Assembly (NCBI RefSeq): GCF_022267315.1
Contig: NZ_JAIKLE010000014.1
Location: 62,001 to 126,000 of the forward strand
DNA from: Maribellus maritimus
Lineage (GTDB): Bacteria > Bacteroidota > Bacteroidia > Bacteroidales > Prolixibacteraceae
Direction: 5' to 3'
DNA length: 64,000 nucleotides
How positions within the stretch are numbered: the stretch's first letter is position 1; each line of letters opens with the position of its first letter. The notes beneath the pieces were generated by a model. It ran no database searches. It had not been told where the DNA came from and was given only the letters and a program-made list of their open reading frames with translations. A program made the position numbers and the translations under genes. Below, in pieces: positions 37,152-46,396 of this stretch.

Positions 37152-38342
37152 TTATTCTTTTTTAGCCAGCCTAAATTCAGGTGTATACAATTCCTCGTGG
37201 GTTTCCAAAAGCATTTTCTTTAGTGGAATTTCACCGGGAACTTTTGAGCAATCTACTTTTTCAACATTGCTTTTTGAAGCTTTTAGGCCGGGAAACCAAT
37301 GTCCTTTATTTTCAAATATTTTGTAACGGTATTTTCCGTAATCTTTCATGTCGTAACATTTCCACAGTTTCCGCAATCGTAAAACCGCTGGGATGTTTAT
37401 TCCGGAAGGATCGTTTGAAAGATCAAAACCTTCAAAAAAGGAATAAGGATCTTTGTTTAGAAAACTGTCGAGTTTGTCTTTTATTTTTTGTTCTGTATTG
37501 CTCCAAAGTTTTGAAGAAGCAAAAATTCCTTTCATTTCCTCAAAATGCGCAGCTTCGGTCATTCCAAACGAAAGCGTATGAATCGCCCTGTTATGAAGAC
37601 AGAACCTGGCGTTCCACTGGATTGGCGTTAAAGGCAGCGTTGCATTTTTCACTTTTTGAGGCGCATTAAATAATTGCCCTCCTTTATCGTTTGGGGAGAT
37701 AATAAAAGTTCCCATATCATTTGCTGCCGCTTTTTCGACCGCTTCCAGGTTGTGTTGATCAAAATAGTAATAATGCAGATTTACAAATTCAAACAAGCCG
37801 GTTCCAATGGCTCCGGTAATTACATGAAGCGGTGCATGTGTACTAAATCCAACATGGCGGATAATTCCTTCTTCTTTCATTTTATGCAACTCTTCAACCG
37901 GACCTTTTGATGCACACGATTTTTGCAGTAGCTCTTCGTTGTTAATACCATGCCAGCCATAAAAATCAAGGTAGTCGGTTTGCAGGGCTTTGAGCTGTGC
38001 TTCGACCATTTTTCTCATATCGGCCGCAGTTTTCGGATTTCCCTTGGTCATCAGGTGATAGTTGTGCCGTGGAATTTTTAATTCTTCATTTAAAACTTTC
38101 CCGTAAATGTTTTCGCTTTTCCCGTAGCCCCATGCCGATTCAATGTGGTTGATTCCGTGACTCATGGCCAATTCCACTACTTCTGTTGCTTGTTTTAGAG
38201 TATCTGCAGGAATTTCATTTTTCGGCTCTCTACCTCCGTGTTTGTAACGCATACCTCCAAGGGTAACTGCACTCAGGTATTTTTCAGTTTTTCCAAAACG
38301 GCGATATTCCATGCCCGGTTTTTTATTTCGAATCTTGTTCAT
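37152..38342 (-). CDS. Aldo/keto reductase
   Basis: 396 residues with the TIM-barrel aldo/keto reductase layout: EYRRFGKTEKYLSAVTLGG at the start, HIESAWGYGKSE with the catalytic Tyr region, then YLDFYGWHGI. It lacks the C-terminal Fe-S cysteine motif of some long family members. The first codons (NKIRNKKPGM) may be an extension, as MEYRRFG is a typical start. It is cytosolic and is flanked by exported NIPSNAP and ThuA proteins, suggesting processing of an oxidised sugar. Confidence 0.85.
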   Translation of the reverse strand: MNKIRNKKPGMEYRRFGKTEKYLSAVTLGGMRYKHGGREPKNEIPADTLKQATEVVELAMSHGINHIESAWGYGKSENIYGKVLNEELKIPRHNYHLMTKGNPKTAADMRKMVEAQLKALQTDYLDFYGWHGINNEELLQKSCASKGPVEELHKMKEEGIIRHVGFSTHAPLHVITGAIGTGLFEFVNLHYYYFDQHNLEAVEKAAANDMGTFIISPNDKGGQLFNAPQKVKNATLPLTPIQWNARFCLHNRAIHTLSFGMTEAAHFEEMKGIFASSKLWSNTEQKIKDKLDSFLNKDPYSFFEGFDLSNDPSGINIPAVLRLRKLWKCYDMKDYGKYRYKIFENKGHWFPGLKASKSNVEKVDCSKVPGEIPLKKMLLETHEELYTPEFRLAKKE

Positions 38343-38456
38343 TTATCCGGTAGTTTTTTTTGATGAACTGCGAATTAATAAAAACTCAACGCGAATAAAA
38401 ATGAATTGTTTAGGCGTTTTGTTTTCGGAGCAAAGACTTAATCTACAGAAAACAAA

Positions 38457-38481
38457 AAAGCACCGCGATCAGCGATGCTTT
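38457..38481 (-). terminator. Intrinsic terminator of the ThuA gene
   Basis: AAAGCACCGC/GCGATGCTTT around GATCA. On the minus strand the single mismatch becomes a G-U pair, giving a 10-bp stem followed by TTTTTTG. Confidence 0.75.
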
Positions 38482-38501
38482 ACTATATTTTTAATTTGAC
38501 T

Positions 38502-39317
38502 TTATTGTCCGGGATAAACCGGGCTTACCCATTCTTCTTTTGGTAAATATTTGCTTCCGCTGGCCCACTTTATACCTCGTTTTAAAATTTCCCATGCTTC
38601 GGGAATATCAAAATCGGCAGGAGTATGACCGACTGAAATATAAAACACACGGCCTTCTCCAAAATATTTTTTCCAAACAACCGGAATAACGGCTCCTGTT
38701 GCCCATTCAGCATGCTCGCCTGATATTGTTGTAGTAGCAAGCACTTTTACATTGGGATCAACATGCATGTAATATTGTTCTGATTTAATATCGAAATCGT
38801 CCAATCCTTTTGTTAAAGGGTCTTTTTTATCGGTAACCTGAACCGAATAATCGATAACACCACCTGGATGTGCCACCCACTGCCCTCCAACCATAAACTG
38901 GTATTCTGTGTTATTGCGGAAAGAATCGCCCAAACCACCATGTGTGCCCGCCAGTCCGGCCCCGTTTTTTATAGCAGCCAGAAGTCCTTTTTCCTGTTCA
39001 CTGGTTATTTGTCCCATTGTCCACGACTGGAAAATAAGATCCATATCTCCCATAAGTTCTTTGTTGGTGTATACTCCTAATGAATCGGAAACGGTTACAA
39101 TGGCCCCTTCTTCTTTAAAAAAGGCCAGTACTTTTTCTGTTAATTCTTTTGGAAAGTGCCCGTTCCATCCACCCCAAACCATTAAAACTTTTTTCCCTTT
39201 TAGCGATGGAAGATCGTCGGCCCCTGATTTTTTTGAAGCTATCCCGGTTGTTGCTGATAATAGAAATATTACCACTAAAACGAATTGCACAAATCGGGTG
39301 TATTTTTCTTTTTGCAT
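38502..39317 (-). CDS. ThuA domain-containing protein, exported
   Basis: 271 residues with a signal peptide (LSATTGIAS). KKVLMVWGGWNGHFPKEL opens the ThuA glutamine-amidotransferase-like fold, and GLAGTHGGLGDSFRNN and WKKYFGEGRVFYISVGHTPADF are family blocks. ThuA homologues take part in oxidised-disaccharide (3-keto-sugar) metabolism in some bacteria, but exported members in Bacteroidota are largely uncharacterised. TAAATTTG on the minus strand (39356-39349) is a good -7 element 32 bases before the ATG. Confidence 0.85.
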   Translation of the reverse strand: MQKEKYTRFVQFVLVVIFLLSATTGIASKKSGADDLPSLKGKKVLMVWGGWNGHFPKELTEKVLAFFKEEGAIVTVSDSLGVYTNKELMGDMDLIFQSWTMGQITSEQEKGLLAAIKNGAGLAGTHGGLGDSFRNNTEYQFMVGGQWVAHPGGVIDYSVQVTDKKDPLTKGLDDFDIKSEQYYMHVDPNVKVLATTTISGEHAEWATGAVIPVVWKKYFGEGRVFYISVGHTPADFDIPEAWEILKRGIKWASGSKYLPKEEWVSPVYPGQ

Positions 39318-39549
39318 TGTATTAGGTTTAATTTATTTTGTTTAGTGACAAATTTAAAAATTGTTTTGTGAATTTGATGTTTTTGGGAAAAAGTAAATTA
39401 TGCAGTAACTTTTTGAAAAATTATATAACTTCTTTTTTTGAGGCAGTCATAAAAGTAAACCTGACAATCCTAAGTATTTTTGTCGTTTTACTGCCAAGTC
39501 TCTGAGAAATCGATTTGTGCTTTGGGATAACTACATAAAAAGAAAATAT

Positions 39550-40059
39550 TTAAAAATTCAGACTTCCGCTTGTATTCCCTTTTTTAAGGAGCAGATTTTT
39601 GGTTTTTCCTTTCGAAGTTACCTGTACAATGTTGTTTTGCGTGTCAAACAACTCGGTAAAAATGGTGTTTGTTACTTCTATTTTATTGAAAGTTTTTACT
39701 TCATCAGTTTCCAAATAACACCAAACTGCATCGTCTTCCATTTCTTTTCCAAGGAAAAAATAATCAAGCGTTTTTTCTTCAGTTGCAATTTGTAATTTGT
39801 CTTTTAAATAACTGAAAATGTATTTATCTGTTTCACTGTTTTCCTGAGGTTCGCCCAAATGCAGGTCTTTCACATTTCTTTGTTCAAGGGCAGCCATTAA
39901 ATCGTCCGCAAAAATTCTAACAGAAATTTCCAATGCACGGTTTTGAGTGTTGTAATTTATTTGGCAAATGCTCACATAAAAAGGGTGTGCAGCGCCTGTT
40001 CCTGTTTCTGCAAAAAAAATAAGTAAAGAAAGAAAGATTATTTTTTTGACTATTTTCAC
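39550..40059 (-). CDS. DUF6702 family exported protein
   Basis: About 169 residues from a GTG at 40059, which opens directly on a signal peptide (KKIIFLSLLIFFAETGTGAAHPFYVS). The HPFYVSICQINYN start and EISVRIFADDLMAALE are typical of DUF6702. In-frame ATG codons at 40113 and further upstream would overlap the divergent HupE gene and lie upstream of the -7 element TACCTTTG (minus, 40096-40089), so the GTG is preferred. Divergent from a HupE/UreJ-type membrane protein; function unknown. Confidence 0.65.
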   Translation of the reverse strand: MKIVKKIIFLSLLIFFAETGTGAAHPFYVSICQINYNTQNRALEISVRIFADDLMAALEQRNVKDLHLGEPQENSETDKYIFSYLKDKLQIATEEKTLDYFFLGKEMEDDAVWCYLETDEVKTFNKIEVTNTIFTELFDTQNNIVQVTSKGKTKNLLLKKGNTSGSLNF

Positions 40060-40103
40060 CGTTTCTTTTTTTGAGTTAAATTTTCGAACAAAGGTATTAA
40101 ATA

Positions 40104-40679
40104 ATGAATTCATTCCAGCTCTATCTGACACTGGGCTTTCAGCACATCATAAATATTCATGGTTACGATCACATCGTTTTTGTTTTAACCTTGTGTGCTG
40201 CCTATTCTTTTTCTGAAATAAAAAAAGTTCTCATACTGGTTACTGCATTCACCATCGGTCATTCTGTAACACTCGCTCTTTCCACTCTAAATTACGTTTT
40301 GATTCCGGCGCCGGTAATTGAGTTTCTTATACCGGTTACCATTTTTATCACTGCCGTATCAAATTTATTTCCTGCAAAGGAAGGAAGACAAAAGCTGATT
40401 TATATTATTGCCCTGGTTTTTGGTTTGGTTCACGGGCTTGGTTTCTCAAATTACCTAAAGGAATTGCTTGGCGCCGAAACTTCTATTGTTCAACCATTGT
40501 TTGCCTTTAATGTTGGGCTTGAAATTGGGCAGATTGTAATCCTCTCAGTTTATTTTTTAATACTTGGTTTAGCCTTGAAGTTATTCCGGGTAAAACATCA
40601 CATCTGGCGTATATTTATTTCCGGTGCAGCGGCCGGTATTGCGTTAACTTTAATTATTCAGAATAAATTCTGGGGATAA
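40104..40679 (+). CDS. HupE/UreJ family membrane protein
   Basis: 191 residues with about six hydrophobic segments. GFQHIINIHGYDHIVFVLTLCAAY, TIGHSVTLAL and LVHGLGFSNYL carry the histidine-rich motifs of the HupE/UreJ-2 family, thought to import nickel or related metals. It stands between a DUF6702 protein and an M1 peptidase, a combination I associate with other Bacteroidota genomes. The transported ion is not shown by the sequence. Confidence 0.8.
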   Translation: MNSFQLYLTLGFQHIINIHGYDHIVFVLTLCAAYSFSEIKKVLILVTAFTIGHSVTLALSTLNYVLIPAPVIEFLIPVTIFITAVSNLFPAKEGRQKLIYIIALVFGLVHGLGFSNYLKELLGAETSIVQPLFAFNVGLEIGQIVILSVYFLILGLALKLFRVKHHIWRIFISGAAAGIALTLIIQNKFWG

Positions 40680-40752
40680 AGAACAATGTCTTGTAATTAT
40701 TGTTAAAATTGCTGTCTTATTAATCAGATTTCTTACAAAAAGTTTTTTTCAA

Positions 40753-43080
40753 ATGAAATATTCTGCCTTTTTGAAAATGTTTGTTGTCGTTTTTATATTA
40801 TTTGCGATCAGCGGAGCAGCGCAGGAGAACACCAATAAAAACAAATTCAGACAGTTAAAACAAGAGTTTGCTACTCCAAATGTTTACCGGACTGCTTCCG
40901 GAGCCCCGGGACATGAGTATTGGCAGCAAAAGGCAGATTATGTGATGGACATAAAACTGGACGACAAGAACCAGCGGATTTATGGCGAGGAAACCGTTAC
41001 TTATCATAACCAGTCACCTGATGCGCTAAGTTATATTTGGATGCAACTGGACCAGAATATGCGCGCGAAGGATTCGGATTCTCCTAAAATAAGAACATCT
41101 CAGATGGGAGAGCGAATTTCTGTTCGACAATTGGAACGTATGGAGAGTGATTTTGATGGTGGCTTTAAAATCGAAGAAGTAAAAAATGCCGCAGGAAATC
41201 CTATGCATCACACCATTGTTAAAACGATGATGCGTGTTGATTTGACTGAAGTTTTGCAGCCTGGGGAATCCATTTCATTTTCTGTAAAATGGTGGTATAA
41301 TATCAATAACCGTTTACGTGATAATGGTCGTTCAGGTTATGAATACTTTGAAGATGAAGACAATTATTTATATACAATCGCTCAGTTCTATCCGCGTATG
41401 GCTGTATACAACGATGTTGAAGGCTGGCAGCATAAACAGTTTTTAGGAACAGGTGAATTTACCCTTCCTTTTGGTGATTTTGAAGTGAGCCTTACTGTTC
41501 CTGATGATCATGTTGTGGGGGCAACCGGAGAGCTGCAAAATAGCGACGAAGTTTTAACAGAAGCCCAAATCCGCAGGTATGAAAAAGCCAAATCGGCAAA
41601 AGAACCGGTGATGATTGTTTCAGAGGATGATGCCCGGAAAGCAGAGAAAAACAAATCGGATAAAGAGAAGACCTGGGTATTTAAAGCAAAAAATGTCAGA
41701 GATTTTGCTTTTGCCAGTTCAAGGAAGTTTATTTGGGATGCGATGGGTGTAAAATTTGGCGATCGTACAGTTATGGCGATGTCATATTATCCCAAAGAAG
41801 GGAACCCACTTTGGGAGCAATACTCAACCCGGGTGGTTGCACATACCGTTAAAACCTATTCGAAATTTACTTTCGATTATCCGTATCCCGTAGCAATTTC
41901 GGTTCATACCGACAGAATTGGAATGGAGTACCCCATGATTTGTTTTAACGGTGGCCGCCCTGAATCGGATGGTACTTACAGCGAGCGAACAAAATATGGG
42001 ATGATTGGCGTAATTGTTCATGAAGTCGGACATAATTTTTTTCCGATGATTGTAAACTCGGATGAAAGACAGTGGACATGGATGGATGAAGGATTAAATA
42101 CGTTTCTTGAATTTCTTACAGAGCAGGAGTGGGAATATGGATTCCCATCAAGAGCCGGGCAAGCGTACAAAATTGTGGATTATATGAAAGGCGACAAAAA
42201 ATATATTTCGCCAATCATGACCAATTCTGAATCAGTATGGAATTTGGGAAGCAACGCATACAGCAAACCAACAACTGCCTTAAATATTTTACGTGAAACC
42301 GTTATGGGACGTGAGTTGTTTGATTTTGCTTTTAAACAATATTCACAGCGTTGGATGTTTAAACATCCGTCACCGGAAGATTTTTTCAGAACCATGGAGG
42401 ATGCCTCGGGGGTTGATTTGGATTGGTTTTGGCGTGGCTGGTTTTATACCACCGACAATGTTGATATTTCATTGGATAAAGTAACGTGGCTTCAGCCAAA
42501 AACTGATAATCCGGAGCTTGAAAAGCCGTTGGAGAAAAAGGAGGATGAAGAATTGGTGTCGATTACAGATATCAGAAACATGGAAACCATAGACCAGACG
42601 GTAACGGCCATTGATCCCGCCACTCATGATTTTTATTCGACCTACGATGAATACGAGGTGACCCAAAAGGACATTGAAGAATATAAAAAGAAAAAAAATG
42701 GCTACTCGGAGGAAGAAAATAAAATTAAGGAAGGAAATTATAATTATTATCAGCTTGACTTTAAAAATATAGGTGGGTTGGTAATGCCAATAATTCTTGA
42801 ATTTACTTTTGATGACGGAACCAAAGAAGTAAAAAGAATTCCGGCTGAAATCTGGCGTCGGAATAATGAAGAGGTTTCAAAGGTGTTTTTCTTCCAAAAA
42901 GAAGTAAGTAATATCACTCTTGATCCATTTCTTGAAACTGCCGATGTTGATTTGGATAATAATAATTGGCCACCCAAGGTACATCCAACACGTTTTCAGC
43001 TTTACAAATCAAATTTTGATCGACGTTTAGGAGGAGGCTCAAATCCGATGCGCGACGCACAGAAAAAATCGAAGGAATAA
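40753..43080 (+). CDS. M1 family metallopeptidase, exported
   Basis: 775 residues with a signal peptide (ISGAAQ). IVHEVGHNFFP gives HExxH, and a second zinc-ligand Glu follows 18 residues later in WMDEGLN: the complete gluzincin site. The N-terminal beta domain carries YGEETVTYHNQSPD, as in aminopeptidase N. The last 200 residues, rich in Lys/Glu, include a beta domain. It is probably a periplasmic or surface aminopeptidase. Confidence 0.9.
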   Translation: MKYSAFLKMFVVVFILFAISGAAQENTNKNKFRQLKQEFATPNVYRTASGAPGHEYWQQKADYVMDIKLDDKNQRIYGEETVTYHNQSPDALSYIWMQLDQNMRAKDSDSPKIRTSQMGERISVRQLERMESDFDGGFKIEEVKNAAGNPMHHTIVKTMMRVDLTEVLQPGESISFSVKWWYNINNRLRDNGRSGYEYFEDEDNYLYTIAQFYPRMAVYNDVEGWQHKQFLGTGEFTLPFGDFEVSLTVPDDHVVGATGELQNSDEVLTEAQIRRYEKAKSAKEPVMIVSEDDARKAEKNKSDKEKTWVFKAKNVRDFAFASSRKFIWDAMGVKFGDRTVMAMSYYPKEGNPLWEQYSTRVVAHTVKTYSKFTFDYPYPVAISVHTDRIGMEYPMICFNGGRPESDGTYSERTKYGMIGVIVHEVGHNFFPMIVNSDERQWTWMDEGLNTFLEFLTEQEWEYGFPSRAGQAYKIVDYMKGDKKYISPIMTNSESVWNLGSNAYSKPTTALNILRETVMGRELFDFAFKQYSQRWMFKHPSPEDFFRTMEDASGVDLDWFWRGWFYTTDNVDISLDKVTWLQPKTDNPELEKPLEKKEDEELVSITDIRNMETIDQTVTAIDPATHDFYSTYDEYEVTQKDIEEYKKKKNGYSEEENKIKEGNYNYYQLDFKNIGGLVMPIILEFTFDDGTKEVKRIPAEIWRRNNEEVSKVFFFQKEVSNITLDPFLETADVDLDNNNWPPKVHPTRFQLYKSNFDRRLGGGSNPMRDAQKKSKE

Positions 43081-43202
43081 AAATCAGTAATAATATATCT
43101 CGACAAAAGCCTGGAAAGATGAAATACAATTGATGAATGTTCCGGTCTTTTTTTAATGTCGATTTTTTGTTGATACTATACATAAATCGTTTTGTTTTTA
43201 TT

Positions 43203-44537
43203 TTACTTTTTAATCTCAGCGGTTTCTTTTGTAAAATGAAATTCGCTGCCATTCTGCTTTAGCAACATGGTTTCTTTTTCCGGTTGAAATTCCATTATTA
43301 GCCCAACTTTGTCAAAGCTGAATTTATCTTTGTCAAAAGCGTCGAGCCTCAGATCCCTTTGTCCGGTAGCCTGAGCAATTAATGCAGAACTATCTTTTGT
43401 TATTGTAACCTTTAAAGGAATTTCCTTACTTGAATATATTCCGAGGTATTTGTCCAAATCAGCGGATGTTACTTCATAAATTTTAAATTCCGGGATATCA
43501 AAAGGTTTCCCAAATACACTGCTCAATACTTTGATGGTTATTTCGTTGTTGCTGTAATTTGTTCCGTTTGATGTGAGCGCAAATGAAATATTCTCGTCAG
43601 GAAAATAAACCACAGTTGACGTAAAACCATCTATTGCACCTGAATGCCCAAATCCCTTTTTATCATAAAACGGCAGTATATAAATTCCCATTCCGTAACC
43701 GTCTTTTATCGTAGTCATCTTTCCTATGTTTTCTTTTGAAATCAGTTTTCCTTCAAACAGCGCTTCAATGAATTGAGTTAATTCTTCCGGGGTTGAAATG
43801 ATTCCTCCTGCTCCCATCGGAATTGACATGTCGGTCTCTTTATCTTTTTCCCACGATTTTGAGTACAAATAAGAATAAGCCTCATTGGCTTCTGTTTCTA
43901 TTTTTCCGCCAAAGCCAGTGTTTTTTAGTTGAAGAGGTTTTGTGATTTTTTCTTCCAGAATTTTGGCAAAAGATTTTTTATATGTCTTTTCAAGAATATA
44001 AGAGAGCAAAATATAATTTGGATTACTGTATTTGTATATACTTCCAGGCAGGAATAAGCTTTCTCCTTTTGAAATAATACCTACGATTTCTTTTTCCGAT
44101 TTTGGTTCAGTTCTCCAGTTCTGATATTCCGGGTCGTCAGTGAAACTGTATATTCCGCTTCGGTGATAAAGAAGGTGTTGTATGGTAATTTTATCGGAAT
44201 TTTCTATGGAAGGAAAAAATGTATCAAGCGTTTCATCCAAATTCAATTTTTTTTCTTCAACAGCTTTTAAAATAAGAACTGAGGTAAAAGTTTTAGAAAT
44301 AGACCCGATGCGGTATTTCGTGTGATTATCGGGTGTAATTCCGCTTTCAACATCGGAATAGCCAACTGATTTTTGATAAATTAGATTTCCGTTTTGAGAA
44401 ACCGCAATACTTCCCATAAACTTATTGTACGAAGCCAGGTTTTCAAACAACAGATCCAACTTCTTTTTGTTAAACTGTTGGGGAAATAAAGCTATGGAAA
44501 GAAAAATACCTGCGATTGAAAGAAGCGTTTTTTTCAT
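43203..44537 (-). CDS. Serine hydrolase, class C beta-lactamase/penicillin-binding-protein family
   Basis: 444 residues with a signal peptide. The active-site motifs are SISKTFTS (SxxK), YKYSNPNY (YxN) and FGHSGAIDGF (HSG in place of KTG). The C-terminal 120 residues form a beta domain after IPEFKIYEVTSADLDKYLG, common in Bacteroidota esterase or D-aminopeptidase-like members. The HSG triad argues for peptidase or esterase activity rather than true beta-lactamase. It stands alone. Confidence 0.87.
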   Translation of the reverse strand: MKKTLLSIAGIFLSIALFPQQFNKKKLDLLFENLASYNKFMGSIAVSQNGNLIYQKSVGYSDVESGITPDNHTKYRIGSISKTFTSVLILKAVEEKKLNLDETLDTFFPSIENSDKITIQHLLYHRSGIYSFTDDPEYQNWRTEPKSEKEIVGIISKGESLFLPGSIYKYSNPNYILLSYILEKTYKKSFAKILEEKITKPLQLKNTGFGGKIETEANEAYSYLYSKSWEKDKETDMSIPMGAGGIISTPEELTQFIEALFEGKLISKENIGKMTTIKDGYGMGIYILPFYDKKGFGHSGAIDGFTSTVVYFPDENISFALTSNGTNYSNNEITIKVLSSVFGKPFDIPEFKIYEVTSADLDKYLGIYSSKEIPLKVTITKDSSALIAQATGQRDLRLDAFDKDKFSFDKVGLIMEFQPEKETMLLKQNGSEFHFTKETAEIKK

Positions 44538-44856
44538 CTGTTTAATTTTTAATATGTTTTTGTTTCAGTCTGAAATAGAACATAAGTTGCTTGTTTGTAA
44601 CTCAAACTAGTCTCTCAGTGATGAACCGTTTTATTTGACTTCTTTTTATCAGGAATGTTACAATTTATTTATCTCCCCGGCTTCTATGGTTTGTTTATTT
44701 TGCTTTAACAGTTTGCATTTTTGAAAGTTTATTTTGACCGGTAAAAGGTGTAAGACTTAGAGGATGGGTGTATTTTGGAGCTGACATAAAAATGGAAGGT
44801 GCTGGGATGAAAAGTATCCCGAAGATTTTAAAATCTCCGGGAATATTTGTTTTTTG
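44538..44856. other. Intergenic region with a palindrome
   Basis: No gene recognised. A 24-base palindrome, CCCGAAGATTTT/AAAATCTCCGGG at 44818-44841 (one mismatch), lies just past the end of the minus-strand oxidoreductase and could act as a terminator, but no T-run follows on the minus strand. Nothing else stands out. Confidence 0.35.
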
Positions 44857-46149
44857 TTAAAAATCAGTAAAATCCCATTTTCCTCTAATCGGGCGGGAAA
44901 GCATCATGTTTGCAAAATCATCACCTTTAAATTTTTCAGCTTCCGGATCCCATAATAAAGGACGTTGTAGTTCGTAAGCAATGTTGGCAAGATTACAAAC
45001 CGATGCAGTGCGATGTCCGGTTTCAACATCTGAAATAGGTTTGGTCCTGTTTTTAATCGCTTTAACCCAATCCTGGTAGTGGTTATCACTGAAATAAACC
45101 CGTTTGTCTGTTTCTTTTAATTCAGCTTTAGCCAGTTTTTCATCAGGGTAGGTTCGCAAGAAACTTCTGCTGACTTCAATTCTTCCTTCGGTCCCAACAA
45201 ACTGAACGGCATTTGTTTCTCCCCAGTCAGTATGATTCATAACCACATCATTTCCGTAAACCACTTTTAGCCCGCGTTTGGCTGGTTTTTCAGGAGGAAT
45301 AAAACCAACCGGTCCCGATTTATCCATATCCAGTGCCCATTGAACAATGTCAAACATATGAGCTCCCCAGTCTGTTATCATACCGCCGCCAAAATTCCGA
45401 TAGTTTCTCCAGTTTGGGTATATATCTCTTTCAACAGGAGGAGCAAGTTCTGAATTAAATTCCTGATATAAAGAAGGACCGACCCACATATCCCAGTTTA
45501 ATCCTTTGGGCAACTCTTCAGTAGGCAAATTACACTGCACAACCGGATCGCCAACGTGAACATTAACTTCCTTGATATCACCGATGTAACCATTTCTCAC
45601 TAATTCAACGGCGTGGCGGAAATCTCTCCAGGAACGCTGCATGTTTCCGGTTTGAAAAACCCGATTGTATTTTCGAGTGGCGTCAACCATCGCTCTTCCT
45701 TCCGCAACGGTTAATGCCATTGGTTTTTCACAGTAAATATCCTTTCCTGCTTTTGCCGCATCAACGGCAACCTGAGCATGCCAGTGGTCGGGAGTTGCAA
45801 TTACCACTGCATCAATTTCTTTATTATCCAATAGTTCTCCGTAATATTCTGTAGTTTTTAGTTCCACTTTTGGCGAACCATTTCCTCCCTGTAATTTTTT
45901 TGCTTGATCTACAAATTTATCAAGTTTCACTTTATAAACATCGCAGGCTGCAATGGGGACAATTTCTTTACAGTTCTCGGTAAAATAATTTAACAGAATT
46001 CCTCCCTGTTTACCAGTTCCAATAAAACCAACATTGATTTTGTCATTTGCAGCGACAAATCCTTTTCCACCCAACACATGCCTTGGAATTATTGTAACGG
46101 CAGCTGCACCTGCGGCAGTTTTTCCAATAAAATTTCTTCGATTCATCAT
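44857..46149 (-). CDS. Gfo/Idh/MocA family oxidoreductase with Tat signal
   Basis: 430 residues. The start MMNRRNFIGKTAAGAAAVT is a twin-arginine signal, so the folded, cofactor-loaded enzyme is exported. VGFIGTGKQGG is the Rossmann motif, VIATPDHWHAQVAVDAAKAGKDIYCEKP carries the conserved Glu-Lys-Pro, and GGGMITDWGAHMFDIVQWAL contains the substrate-binding Asp/His region. The family oxidises or otherwise modifies sugars, including glycosidase-like and 3-keto-sugar steps. It is divergent from the mannan operon, with no proven link. Confidence 0.9.
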   Translation of the reverse strand: MMNRRNFIGKTAAGAAAVTIIPRHVLGGKGFVAANDKINVGFIGTGKQGGILLNYFTENCKEIVPIAACDVYKVKLDKFVDQAKKLQGGNGSPKVELKTTEYYGELLDNKEIDAVVIATPDHWHAQVAVDAAKAGKDIYCEKPMALTVAEGRAMVDATRKYNRVFQTGNMQRSWRDFRHAVELVRNGYIGDIKEVNVHVGDPVVQCNLPTEELPKGLNWDMWVGPSLYQEFNSELAPPVERDIYPNWRNYRNFGGGMITDWGAHMFDIVQWALDMDKSGPVGFIPPEKPAKRGLKVVYGNDVVMNHTDWGETNAVQFVGTEGRIEVSRSFLRTYPDEKLAKAELKETDKRVYFSDNHYQDWVKAIKNRTKPISDVETGHRTASVCNLANIAYELQRPLLWDPEAEKFKGDDFANMMLSRPIRGKWDFTDF

Positions 46150-46396
46150 TTTTTTCAGGTTTAAATTGATTTAATACTTTTCAGAATATTCTTTACGGGA
46201 TATAAAATTGGTATTTTTAAATGAATTTATCAAAATGAATTTTTATTACAAATGCAAAGTTGTTTTAAAACGTATTTAATTTCATCTTCATAACAACCGC
46301 AAAACAAATAAAAATCGTATTATTGTATTTTTTACAAGAACCAGGAGGATAACTTGAATTATATCTTAATCAACACAAACTTAAACTAAAACAGTA

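Noticed and set aside
40060-40131. Longer N-terminus for the DUF6702 protein (ATG at 40113 or upstream)
   Set aside because: It would overlap the divergent HupE gene, precede the -7 element and place a non-signal sequence before a clean signal peptide.
44818-44841. Palindrome CCCGAAGATTTT/AAAATCTCCGGG as a strong terminator
   Set aside because: The minus-strand T-run is missing after the stem, so termination of the oxidoreductase gene there is doubtful; listed only as part of the intergenic region.
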